From the NCBI RefSeq assembly GCF_000010645.1, contig NC_011565.1:200001-264000 (forward strand): DNA of 64,000 nucleotides, given 5' to 3'. The translations under genes and the position numbers were made by a program. The stretch is from Candidatus Azobacteroides pseudotrichonymphae genomovar. CFP2. Lineage in GTDB: Bacteria > Bacteroidota > Bacteroidia > Bacteroidales > Azobacteroidaceae. The stretch's first letter is position 1. Every line of letters begins with the position of its first letter. The notes under the pieces were generated by a model. The model did no database searches and was not told the DNA's origin. It saw only the letters and a list, made by a program, of their open reading frames with translations. This document shows positions 47,901 to 56,890 of the stretch, piece by piece.

Positions 47901-48163
47901 TTAGCAGAAAAAAAAATATTACCAGATTCATCTTCCAAATACACATCTTTTAAAATTAATTTATCAAAAAACTGGAATTCAACTTTGTCAATATTGACCT
48001 TTGTCCCTATTTGTTCTTCCAAATATTTGGATAATACGTTGGATGTTGTTTTTTGAAAACAAGGAATTTGAAACAAAACAACGGGCAAGATATAAAATAT
48101 TCCTACTGGGAGTAAAACAAACCAAATAGCATACTTAATTGCTTTCATAATAAAGGCTACCAT
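44954..48163 (-). CDS. tamB: TamB/AsmA-like translocation and assembly protein, C-terminally truncated
   Basis: Inner-membrane-anchored, periplasm-spanning beta-groove protein that moves lipids or outer-membrane proteins across the envelope. An N-terminal anchor (YAIWFVLLPVGIFYILPVVL) precedes about 1000 residues of AsmA/TamB-type beta sheet with QIGTKVNIDKVEFQFFDKLI, GKWDRNKQGIELNG and LTADLDVKASYSISD near the end. Bacteroidetes homologues run to roughly 1400-1700 aa. This one stops at 1069, after a family-like LSGQLKSPNIKWFFE, so the last several hundred residues are missing. Decayed matching text follows the stop. It may still work as a shortened bridge. Confidence 0.85.
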   Translation of the reverse strand: MVAFIMKAIKYAIWFVLLPVGIFYILPVVLFQIPCFQKTTSNVLSKYLEEQIGTKVNIDKVEFQFFDKLILKDVYLEDESGNIFFSAKKIVSGFDFFSLFQHQIRINSTQIDAFTFNLTRESVDSPLNVQYIIDAFVKRMRKIELSMRNFSLKRGNFYYRVKDKESTPGKFNSNDIHLSGIVAAIQLYEFNDMILKADIERLSFTEKSGFRVKRLSFDLVIDSNNMRVNQFDLRLPESHLVLKKIITDYNHSHSRIFTAKTHFNFQLEPSQINLKDVCSFIPVSSYFQSQLEIMGKFVGNLNNFKLTGLAVKEDNMVVNADMEIFHLNDPCQASIYANVKNSFITPLKIQKIASYFNSKRANSSLLVERLGKISFNGKISGNINRLNTNVDINSEVGNLQARIQFWKKGTTSFLFGKVSTFRLNICRLINNNNFGSVRLSMNLNSTFNNYWKDWKGNIEASIKEFNYKSFCLENVCLSGNFTSNSFRGSLKADSYGGQIVTNGFFLLKGKNSKLNFSTSVSNISFYNLYSNTNYKNSKLSFVLDANLIGNCIDNFTGNIALHRLKFSTDRCVYSVDYISVDAIALGENKKQLLLHSNILNGEIKGMYSIGGSMSKNKGDVLHVSFTKVDIGHAFKSLFIRAIDFGGIATGYITVKDVFHTWQLFTNIDVHQFVFNNVPMGDLTLHGKWDRNKQGIELNGKIVNGDNSFIDIDGFIHPMKKENSILFDVHNTEIAFLYKYLSNVLSDFSGRLTGKLRLFGDLSNLKLEGDVLVDNGIFGIKCLNTYYTFGDWIKCTPNEISIGNAMVYDKFGNKAIVNVVIKYNAFSNFRFASDFSCKNLLVFDATSDINPLFYGKAFVTGTATLSSNGKFLSIEALLCNNKNTTLAFDLAKTSDIADCDSKKKQGKKVENNLKEGTINFLKTGIYLDLIAKIDSDAVLKIITNPLLSNEISSIGNGNLQIRYSTKKLLEVFGKYTIERGKFNLDFYPIISRNFEIVKGSSVSFFGNPLTADLDVKASYSISDFMHNNVPINFIILLSGQLKSPNIKWFFEEEKAVKSEFGKSKRDHNLE

Positions 48164-48366
48164 AAAGATAGGAGAAATTCATTTTGACAAATCAGAATAT
48201 CTGATTCACTTGTGCTTTTTTATATAAAAGCATTACTTTTACCACTTGTAAGGCACTTGGTAGTTTAAGTGTTACTAACAACATATCACTATATAACTCA
48301 AAATAATTTTTGAACTCTATAAAGGTAAATATTTTCATTAATCATTAATCCTAGTATTTTGGATCC

Positions 48367-49440
48367 ATGAAAACAAAAAAATTGGACGGTTTGAAGAAAG
48401 AAGATTTTGAAAAAATAGTAGATGATAAATCTGTGCAATTATTCATTTTGACAAGTAGAAATGGCATTGAGATGTCCGTAACTAATTACGGTGCAAGAAT
48501 TGTATCTCTCAATGTACCTGACAAAAAAAGTAAATGGATAGATATAGTATTAGGGAAAAAAAACATAAATGATTATTTGAATGACCAAGAACCTTATTTT
48601 GGGGCAACTTGTGGAAGAACAGCTAATCGTATAGCCAATGGGAATTTTATTCTAAATGATAAAAAATATAATTTAGCAGTAAATAACGGGATCAACAACT
48701 TACATGGTGGAATAAAAGGATTTCACGCTGTAGTGTGGGATGCTTATCAACAAGATGCACAAACACTTGAATTAACATACCTTTCCAAAGACGGAGAAGA
48801 AGGTTTTCCCGGGAACTTAAAGGTAAAAGTTATCTATAAGTTAATAAACACAAATACGGTTGAAATAACTTATGAAGCCATAACAGACAAAACAACAATT
48901 CTTAATCTAACTAATCATTCGTATTTCAACCTCTCTGGAGAAGGGAATCCATCAATTGATAACCATAAGCTACATATTAATGCAGATACTTTTCTGCCAA
49001 TAAATGATGTTTCTATTCCACTAGGGAAACCAGAAAAAGTCAGTGATACACCCTTTGATTTTCGTCTCATGAATACAATAGGGAAACATATAGAAGAGAA
49101 CCACATCCAGTTGATTTATGGCAATGGATATGATCATAATTTTATTATTAACAGAGTAGATAATGATAACAATCTAGTCTATGCAGCAAAAGTTTTATCT
49201 CCCGATACTGGAATTACAATGGAAGTTTATACTACAGAGCCTGGTATTCAATTCTATACAGGAAATTATCTAGATGGCAGTTTTATTGGGAAAAATGGTC
49301 ATATCTATCCCAAACGTTCTGCATTTTGTTTGGAAACACAGCATTATCCCGATAGCATTCATTTCCCAGAATATCCACCTGTGATATTGCTTCCTAATGA
49401 AGTATTCCTATCTAAAACTGAATATCGGTTTACTATATAA
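48367..49440 (+). CDS. galM: aldose 1-epimerase
   Basis: Interconverts alpha and beta anomers of aldohexoses such as galactose. Family blocks are NYGARIVSLNVPD, FGATCGRTANRIANG, the catalytic-site NLHGGIKGF and LNLTNHSYFNLSG, with the base Glu in CLETQHYPDSIHFPEYPPV. Length 357 aa. No signal peptide is visible, so it acts in the cytoplasm, unlike the exported copies of many Bacteroides. Two dead genes follow on the same strand. Confidence 0.93.
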   Translation: MKTKKLDGLKKEDFEKIVDDKSVQLFILTSRNGIEMSVTNYGARIVSLNVPDKKSKWIDIVLGKKNINDYLNDQEPYFGATCGRTANRIANGNFILNDKKYNLAVNNGINNLHGGIKGFHAVVWDAYQQDAQTLELTYLSKDGEEGFPGNLKVKVIYKLINTNTVEITYEAITDKTTILNLTNHSYFNLSGEGNPSIDNHKLHINADTFLPINDVSIPLGKPEKVSDTPFDFRLMNTIGKHIEENHIQLIYGNGYDHNFIINRVDNDNNLVYAAKVLSPDTGITMEVYTTEPGIQFYTGNYLDGSFIGKNGHIYPKRSAFCLETQHYPDSIHFPEYPPVILLPNEVFLSKTEYRFTI

Positions 49441-49469
49441 AAGAAGACTTAAGTATATAATTATAGAAT

Positions 49470-50834
49470 ATGCTTGATTGCAAAATAATTGACAAAATCT
49501 TTGCATTTTTGGAAAAAATTAATACCGCTGAATGTGAAATGCTAGAATTAATAGATCCTCGTACTAAATATAGAAAGGAAAAATTGCTGAAAGGAGTTCG
49601 TACTACGGGTTCATTGTATCTGACTGTTTAAACGGCAGTTTTGATAGTTCGATAAAAGGTCCTGACTAAATTAGGAACTAATATTCATTGGATGGGCTGT
49701 AATATTTTTCAACACGAAACCGTGTTGTTGAGATAATTACTAACAAAAGAATTCCAGTTTTTGAATGGAAAGGAGAAACAGTGGGTGAATGTAGTGTTGG
49801 TGTGTGTGTTGATCAGTCTTTGCGTCTTTCAAAAAAAAGGTCCCCAATCTAATTGGGGATGATGATAGAAATGCATATTGTTTGTCCATTGGAGATAATT
49901 AGAAGGAATATGATTTATCTTTCCCTAAAACAAAAAAAACAATCACGAAAAACAGATTATATTGAATACACCTCATACATTGAAAGAAAATAGTAGCATT
50001 GGAATCGTACAATTGCTTCCCTAAAAAGCGTTTCTTCAGAAGCACCAACTGACACAATTATCAATTGTATCAAAAAATACAAAGGAAAATTACTCGTTCC
50101 AACCGTCAATGATTCAATAACAAAATTTAAATTTGACAATGTGTATGATTCCCATGAGGCATTAGTCACTAGTTATAGTTAATAGTCCTAAATATCCTAA
50201 ATGTCCTACAGATATATAATGATTGCAAGAAAAATTACAACTATTTTGTATTACAGAACTTTGGGAAAGTTATGCCTCTCTATGTATGCCTATACGTATA
50301 AGTAACAATGATAGGAAAAGCTGTAAAAAAAGACAATATTTTATCACAGATGCAGATAATTAGACTGGATGGTCAATACACAGCATTTAGAAATGATGAA
50401 AGATCGAATCTATTATTTGTAATAAATAACATTCTGTCTGATAACGAAATACAAACAAAATGGTGGACTTCCCTGGGTCAAACATATCAATATTAGACCA
50501 CAAATAGGTAAATATACTTTTCCAGACGGAATTCAATCTTCCTTTTGACAAAAGGATGTTGGACCAGTTTTGGTGCACTACATGGCATTATTCTCTTGTA
50601 ATGAGTAATTCGTTTACCAATCAAGTATCCGCACAAATAGACCTTTGGAAAAACAATCACTAACGAATTATTCATCGTTTCCCTAATCATTTGAATGGAG
50701 GAAAGTAGCCCCGCGTTTATTTTTGACCAATGTTGGTTGTAGAATTAACCAAATTTAACCCCAAAATAAGCACCTTATATAGGGGGTGGATTTCTCGATG
50801 ACCCGTACATAAATCTGAATATTACAGGTATTAA
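49470..50834 (+). pseudogene. ahcY: decayed ahcY, S-adenosylhomocysteinase
   Basis: Remnant of the enzyme that splits S-adenosylhomocysteine. Start at 49470. Blocks in order: LLKGVRTTGSLYLTV (49584-49628) with the next Gln codon turned to TAA before TAVLI, HWMGCNIFQHET, IPVFEWKGET, VNDSITKFKFDNVYDSHEAL (50104-50163), [31 protein letters not shown] (50601-50660) and the terminal SEYYRY with stop at 50834. The central NAD-binding part is largely unreadable. The whole length of the gene is still present, so decay came by point changes more than deletion. Confidence 0.9.
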
Positions 50835-50851
50835 AATAATTAATAAAAAAA

Positions 50852-51260
50852 ATGCAAAAATCTACATCGTGGTAGTCCATATGATATTAGTAGATTGGCT
50901 TTAATGAAAAAAGAAAAAAGTTATACTAACCTAGTCATTTGAACAAGTAGACGAATATTAAATCTAATCACAATCAAAAAAACTGTTTTTGACTTTTTTG
51001 AATAAATGAAGTTCCTGAACAATGTCTCTTTATCTGCAGTAAAGGTAGGTAGAACCGCTGCTAATGATATTTATAGAGGACAGTTCATATGCAAAAAAAC
51101 AGCAAATACGAAATAATGTAATTTATGCATCTCTTACACAAAAAATACTGTAAAAAATTGTTGTTTGTAGGATCTATTTGTATTTATCCGAAAGGAGCTA
51201 GTCCCTCCCCCTATTTCTGAAAATTGTCCACTAATTTATTTCTCTGTTAGAATTTTGAAG
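50852..51260 (+). pseudogene. fcl: decayed fcl, GDP-L-fucose synthase (5' part readable)
   Basis: Remnant of the enzyme making GDP-fucose from the keto intermediate. Starting near ATG 50852 the frames read KNAKIYIVVVHMILVDWL, then SYTNLV and ILNLITIKKTVFDFFE, then AVKVGRTAANDIYRGQF and RNNVIYASLTQK, ending LFVGSICIYPKGASPSP (about 51161-51212). These match the AKIYIAGHxGMVGSA, ELDLRN, AAKVGGIxANNxYPADF, NVIHAAY and LFLGSSCIYPKLAP blocks in order. Later parts are not readable. It lies just past the ahcY relic on the same strand. Confidence 0.82.
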
Positions 51261-52252
51261 ATAAATACTATGTTTAGTAAAACACATGCAAATTTTTTAA
51301 TTCTAATGGTCAATTATGAGTATTATCCAAAGCATTAAGTTTAAAAAAAATGAAGATTTTCTAGATGAGATCCACTTAAAAAACTAACTACAAGTTTTAA
51401 TCAATGAAAAACTTTTTTGAAAAATGCTCTATTTGAACTTGAAATATACAAAATACATATAGAAAACAAAACTAGAAGTTATCTACCTACTTTAAAAACC
51501 TTTATTCAAAAGCAAAATCTATTCCTTCGGATACAAAAAATAATCTAGAGTTATAATAAGTATACTCCATTTGCGGTACAGAAAATTTTGCTCATCAAGA
51601 GCAGCAATTGGACAGAGTTAGTTGCAATGGACAGACGAAAAAATAGAAATAAAAAGAGAAAGAATTTTGGACTCCCCAATAGCAGTCTTATTAAATTACG
51701 AAAATCAAGAGTTGGCAAAACTCACAAGTTCAAATTACAAAAAATTGAGATAGAGAGAATTCAAAAAACAATTTAGTCAGCAAACGATATACAAATATTT
51801 TATCTTTGATAATCAAGAAATTATAAAAAGAAGATTGACTTATTTTATCTATCAATTATAGCCATATGGAATAATAAATAAAAAGAAATAATCCTCTCCT
51901 ATTTCCTTAAAAATGAATCTAAATTCACTTGTCAATAAATATGACAAAGAAATTTTTAAGAAAGGAGATTCTGTTGTTTTTAGACAGTATTCGAAAACAA
52001 TAAAAAAATAAAAAAGGTCTTTCCCATACAAGTAGAAAAATGAGAAAAGTAAAACTCATTATTGGAAATTTCAAAAAGAAAACGAGAACTGGAAAATACG
52101 TCACAGTAATATATTTTTTTACAGAATATTAATGATGTGTCAACATAAGCTATTTACACCTGAGAAAGTGATAAATGACAAATATGTAATATGGGAATTG
52201 TTGATATGATTAAAAATCATTAATACTATTAAAAGATAAAAAGCAAAAAATC
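51261..52252. other. gene-poor stretch upstream of the glmM end
   Basis: Probably the unreadable rest of fcl and perhaps another lost gene. A 62-codon plus frame (51588-51776) is Lys/Arg-rich and matches nothing I know. Confidence 0.4.
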
Positions 52253-52280
52253 AGAATAGAATCTCTAATCTATTCTTTTT
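52253..52280 (+). terminator. hairpin with T-run facing the glmM end
   Basis: AGAATAGA / TCTATTCT (8 bp, 8-base loop) followed by four more Ts on the plus strand. It may be the old terminator of the ahcY-fcl side. Confidence 0.4.
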
Positions 52281-52327
52281 CTGAAAGTGAGAAAAAGAAA
52301 AACATTAATACCCATTCCAAAGAGCAT

Positions 52328-53716
52328 TCAAGTATATAAATGAACTTCTGTACAAAGATTTACTGCCGATTGTACTAAAAGATCAGCTTCTATTTGACTT
52401 GACGCTTCCGCATAAATACGTAATATTGGCTCCGTATTTGATTTTCTAAAATGTATCCAACAATTGTTTGGGAAGTCAATTTTTATTCCATCTATTTCGT
52501 TCAGCGGATAAATTTCGTATTTTTTTTTAATGAAATTTAACAACATATCACTATCAGGGGTTAAATCTATATGTCGTTTTACCATATAGTAATCAGGATA
52601 ACTTGCACGAAGCTCGCTTACTTTTTTACTAGATTTGGCTAAATAAGTTAGAAATAAGGCAATTCCCACCAAAGCGTCCCGTCCATAATGTGATGTGGGA
52701 TAAATTATTCCTCCATTACCTTCACCACCAATGACCGCATTGGTTTCTTTCATTTTTTTTACTACATTTACCTCGCCCACGGAAGATGCCGTGTAAATAC
52801 AACCATGTTGTTCTGTAACATCACGTAAAGCACGGGTAGAGCTTATATTGGAAACCGTATTCCCCGGTGTTTGAGATAAAACATAGCTTGCTATCGAGAC
52901 TAACGTATATTCTTCTCCAAACATATCGCCCGTTTCTGTAACAATCGCAAGACGATCTACATCCGGATCAACGGCAAATCCGATGGATGCTTTTTCCTGT
53001 TTCACTATTTCTGCAATTTCACCTAGGTTCTGAGGAAGAGGCTCAGGATTATGGGCAAAGAAACCTGTCGGATTAGCATTTATACAAATAATTTGATTAA
53101 CCCCCAAAGCCCTTAACAATTGGGGGATAATAATTCCTCCCACTGAATTAACCGCATCAATTACCACCTTGAAATTGGCTCTTTGAATAGCATCTGTATC
53201 TACCAATTTCAAAGCTAAAATATGATCTATGTGTTTTTTTGCATATAAATTATCTGTTGTTGTTTTACCAAGTTTATCTATCGATACAAAAGAAAAAGAT
53301 TTATTTTCTGCAATTTGTAAAAGCTCATCCCATTCGATAGTATTAAGCAATTCTCCTCTCTCGTTTAATAACTTTAAAGCATTCCACTGTTCAGAATTGT
53401 GAGAAGCTGTAAGAATGATTCCTCCAGATGCTTTCCCTAACACTACTGCTAATTCAGCAGTAGGAGTTGTAGCTAAACCAATATCTACTACATCTAATCC
53501 CATTCCCACCAATGTACTAATTACCAAATTACGCATCATAGTACCCGAAACACGAGCGTCACGTCCTAAAATAATCTTTTGAGAAAAAACACTTTTAGAT
53601 CGAATCAAAGAGGCATAAGCTGCGGTAAATTTCACAACATCCAACGGGGAAAGACTGTCACCTGTTTTACCACCAATAGTACCCCGAATCCCCGATATAG
53701 ATTTAATTAAAGGCAT
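52328..53716 (-). CDS. glmM: phosphoglucosamine mutase / phosphohexomutase
   Basis: Alpha-D-phosphohexomutase family. The N-terminal SISGIRGTIGG, the phosphoserine loop TASHNSEQWNALKLL, the metal-binding DPDVDRLAIV, GGEGNGGIIYP and the C-terminal phosphate-binding RKSNTEPILRIYAEA are all intact. In Bacteroidetes the gene at this place is taken as GlmM, needed for UDP-GlcNAc and peptidoglycan; a phosphomannomutase activity cannot be excluded. I use the internal Met (MPLIKSISGIRG). It lies downstream of nrnA. Confidence 0.9.
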   Translation of the reverse strand: MPLIKSISGIRGTIGGKTGDSLSPLDVVKFTAAYASLIRSKSVFSQKIILGRDARVSGTMMRNLVISTLVGMGLDVVDIGLATTPTAELAVVLGKASGGIILTASHNSEQWNALKLLNERGELLNTIEWDELLQIAENKSFSFVSIDKLGKTTTDNLYAKKHIDHILALKLVDTDAIQRANFKVVIDAVNSVGGIIIPQLLRALGVNQIICINANPTGFFAHNPEPLPQNLGEIAEIVKQEKASIGFAVDPDVDRLAIVTETGDMFGEEYTLVSIASYVLSQTPGNTVSNISSTRALRDVTEQHGCIYTASSVGEVNVVKKMKETNAVIGGEGNGGIIYPTSHYGRDALVGIALFLTYLAKSSKKVSELRASYPDYYMVKRHIDLTPDSDMLLNFIKKKYEIYPLNEIDGIKIDFPNNCWIHFRKSNTEPILRIYAEASSQIEADLLVQSAVNLCTEVHLYT

Positions 53717-53873
53717 TATAAAATCCAACTAAATTTTTGCATACTAAAATCCATAAAATATATTGCTTTCCCATAGTAACAAAAACTATTATCCATATAG
53801 TTTTTGTTATACATTCTGATGACAACAACCGTACCAGTTTATATATTGGTTTGCAATACAAAGGTATTGTATT

Positions 53874-54908
53874 CTATTTTCTTACTAATAAGTACCTATA
53901 CTTAGGCAATTTTTTTTCGAATAATACAATCGCATCTTCCAATTTACCGTTAAATTCTCCTCCTGAAGCATTTAAATGACCCCCTCCATTAAATACTTCA
54001 GCAGCAAATCGATTACTTGGAAATTTCCCCTTTGAACGGAAAGAAACTTTCACTTTGTTATCCTCCTCTCGAATAAATACCGAAAAAACAACTTCTTTTA
54101 TACTTAGAGGAATATTAACAAATCCTTCTGTATCTCCTTTTTTCCATAAAAATTGATTTTGCTCTTCGCATGAAAGCGTAATCAAAGAAGTGTGATATTT
54201 TTCAAAAATTTTCATTTTTTGATATAAAATATAACCTTGTAAACGAATTCGACTTTCTGAATAATTATTATATACTTTATTATAAATAGCATCTTTGTCA
54301 ATCCCTTTCCCTAATAATTCTTTTATAATACGGTAAATTTGCGGTCTATTAGAATTGTAAGTGAAAGCACCAGTATCAGTCATCATCCCTGTATAGATAC
54401 ATTCAGCAAAATTCTTATCCATATATTCAGACATATCCATTCGACAAATAAAACTAAAAATCAATTCACTAGTGGAAGAAAACTCATGATAAGAAATATT
54501 AAGATCACAAAAATCTCCTGGTAAGGGATGATGATCTATCAATATTTTTTTTGCAACAGATTTTTCTATCCACGGAGCTAATCGCTCTACCCTGCAAAGA
54601 ACATTAAAGTCTAAGCAAAAAATCAAATCAGCTGTCCGAATAAATTGCTGTGCAATACGTTCTTCCAGTTCACTAATTACAATATTTTTTGCTCCACTCA
54701 TCCATCTAAGAAAAGTAGGAAAATTATTAGGCACAATTATATTAACAGATTTCCCCAATTGAAGGAGGAAATGGCATAAGGCTAATGAAGAACCTATTGC
54801 ATCTCCATCAGGAGAAATATGAGTAACAATAACAATCTTACATGACTGATCTATAATTTTTTTAGCCATTTGAATACTCCTCTCCGCAACGATTTTATCA
54901 AACACCAT
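53874..54908 (-). CDS. nrnA: bifunctional oligoribonuclease / PAP phosphatase NrnA
   Basis: DHH/DHHA1 phosphoesterase degrading very short RNAs and pAp. Motifs: VTHISPDGDAIGSSLAL, LIFCLDFNVLC, IDHHPLPGDF (the DHH motif), YTGMMTDTGAFTYNS and the DHHA1 GGGHLNASGGEF. 344 aa. It sits between the comEC relic and glmM, the Bacteroidales order rpe-comEC-nrnA-glmM (recalled). Intact. Confidence 0.93.
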   Translation of the reverse strand: MVFDKIVAERSIQMAKKIIDQSCKIVIVTHISPDGDAIGSSLALCHFLLQLGKSVNIIVPNNFPTFLRWMSGAKNIVISELEERIAQQFIRTADLIFCLDFNVLCRVERLAPWIEKSVAKKILIDHHPLPGDFCDLNISYHEFSSTSELIFSFICRMDMSEYMDKNFAECIYTGMMTDTGAFTYNSNRPQIYRIIKELLGKGIDKDAIYNKVYNNYSESRIRLQGYILYQKMKIFEKYHTSLITLSCEEQNQFLWKKGDTEGFVNIPLSIKEVVFSVFIREEDNKVKVSFRSKGKFPSNRFAAEVFNGGGHLNASGGEFNGKLEDAIVLFEKKLPKYRYLLVRK

Positions 54909-54911
54909 GTG

Positions 54912-56087
54912 TTAGTACAGTCCTAAACTTTCTCCAATCAAGGGAAGCTTATTTAACATTCTAGTTGTAAAAAAACTCAACATATTTGCTTAGAGCAAAC
55001 ATAAACAAAAGTACCTTAAAAAGGTAAAATGAAAACATAGAAAATGAAATAAGAAACAATACTTTAGTAAAAAAAGCTATCATGCACCAATTAAGAATAA
55101 CTGAAAATTGATAAGAATAATAAATTGAAGAAGATAATACCCCAATTTAGGTAACAGTGGAAATACAAAACAAATCCCAGAAATATTTAATCAACGAATT
55201 TTCTGGTGTATACAACTCTACCAACCCAGATTAATCTATATAATAGATGCTACAGATACAAAACTTAATTGAAATCCTATATTCCATTAAATAACAGTAA
55301 GTTAAAAGTAAAATAAAAATACCATAAGATCACAGTATTTAAAATATGAAATAAATGATTTATAGCAGAAAGTATTCTCAATTTTCCAAATACACAATAC
55401 CAGAGCACTTTCTAACTACAGAAAGCGAAAGAAAAGCCAGTTATAAAAACAAAACTTCAAGTCAAAGGAAATGTAATCACAATTGCTCAACAATTTTTCC
55501 CCTGAGAAAATTTCTAACAAACGGGAGTAGAAAATACATCATTCCAAACAAAATTGGAAAATAAATTCCACTTATAACAAGAATATGGGATACTCCAATA
55601 TCAGTGAACGATTGAAAAAAGTCTTGGCTTAATCCCATCCTTGAATCAAAAACATTAAAACAGGTTACAATAGTGTATAATAAGGTGGAAAAAATCTAAA
55701 AAAAATGCCATTAGCAAAACCTTTTTACAAAAAGATTTACGTCTTCGGTTTTGTTATAGACTCATCTGTTGATTTCTTTTCTTAGAAATATTTTGTTAGT
55801 TCTATATGCTAATATAACTTCGCCAATGACAATCTGGTAGGAAAAATACCCAGTGTAAATACAAATATGAGAAATCCAATGCCGAACAAGAAATGATAAA
55901 CATACTGATTACTTATTCTCAAAACATAAAATAAAAACTATAGAAACAATAAAAGGGAAAAATCAATAAAAAAATTTCAAATAGAATATCTATTTAAGAT
56001 TTGAGCAACACTTTCTGAAAAAAATAAAAGAAAACAAAAAAAGGCACTTGATGAAAAAAGTTCACACACTAATTGACCATATTCAAT
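54912..56087 (-). pseudogene. comEC: decayed comEC, DNA-uptake channel
   Basis: Remnant of the ComEC/Rec2 membrane channel for transforming DNA. The diagnostic piece is SFTDIGVSHILVISGIYF (about 55560-55620), equal to the competence-domain SxxGVSHILAVSGLH. It is followed by RGKIVEQL and LAFLSLSVVRKCSGI, similar to the next blocks. The rest of the minus strand reads as broken hydrophobic segments (FLLIFPFIVSIVFILCF, ILLLTYCYLMEY). About 1.2 kb remains of an expected 2 kb or more, so it has both deletions and stops. Its position between rpe and nrnA supports the call. Confidence 0.82.
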
Positions 56088-56738
56088 TCACAAACCCTTC
56101 ATTTGCTTTATCATTTCAATAGGATTTTTCGCTTCGAAAATAAAACTACCAACAACTAATATATTTGCTCCTGCTTCCAACATCATTTTCCCTGTCTTAA
56201 TATCTATGCCGCCGTCTACTTCAATAGAAGTATTTAATTCTTTTTTATTAATTAAATTTTTTAAACGACTCACTTTACTATAAGAATTTGGAATAAATTT
56301 TTGCCCTCCAAAACCCGGATTAACCGATAAGATTAACACTCTATCCAATTCTTCTAAAACATCAGTTAACACCTCTATTGGAGTATGTGGATTGAGTGCC
56401 ACTCCAACTTTCATCCCATTTTCCTTAATTTGCATAATTATCTTATGAAGATGAGTACAGGTTTCATAATGGATTGTTAATGTTTGTATTCCAAAATCAC
56501 GAAATAGTCCAATAAATTTTTGTGGTTCAACAATCATCAAATGAGCATCCAAAGGTTTGAAAGATATCCTTGATAGGTGTTTAACTTGCTGAAGTCCAAT
56601 AGAAATATTAGGCACAAAAACGCCATCCATTATATCCAAATGCAAACGATCAGCCATACTACCATTAAGTATTTCTATTTCTTCCTCCAAATGAAGAAAA
56701 TTTGCTGATAATAAAGAGGGAGCAAGAATAAATGACAC
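56088..56738 (-). CDS. rpe: ribulose-phosphate 3-epimerase
   Basis: Pentose-phosphate enzyme interconverting ribulose-5-P and xylulose-5-P. (beta/alpha)8 barrel with APSLLSANFLHLEEE, LHLDIMDGVFVPNISIG, DAHLMIVEP, VGVALNPHTPIEVL, LILSVNPGFGGQKFI and SIEVDGGIDIKTG: all catalytic Asp and metal His are present. 216 aa. First gene before the dead comEC. Confidence 0.96.
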   Translation of the reverse strand: MSFILAPSLLSANFLHLEEEIEILNGSMADRLHLDIMDGVFVPNISIGLQQVKHLSRISFKPLDAHLMIVEPQKFIGLFRDFGIQTLTIHYETCTHLHKIIMQIKENGMKVGVALNPHTPIEVLTDVLEELDRVLILSVNPGFGGQKFIPNSYSKVSRLKNLINKKELNTSIEVDGGIDIKTGKMMLEAGANILVVGSFIFEAKNPIEMIKQMKGL

Positions 56739-56890
56739 TCTATTTAGAATTTAAGACGGTATAAATAAAAACAATGACTACAAAAATTTATTTATAAAAC
56801 AAAAATTTTAGGCTGTAGATTTTTTAAGAATTATATCCATTTCTCTGCAAAAAAGAGAAGCCTTTACATTTTCATTTTCTTTTAAAGAAA

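Noticed and set aside
51588-51776. 62-codon Lys/Arg-rich plus ORF
   Set aside because: Composition follows the A+T-rich background; no match to a ribosomal or other basic protein.
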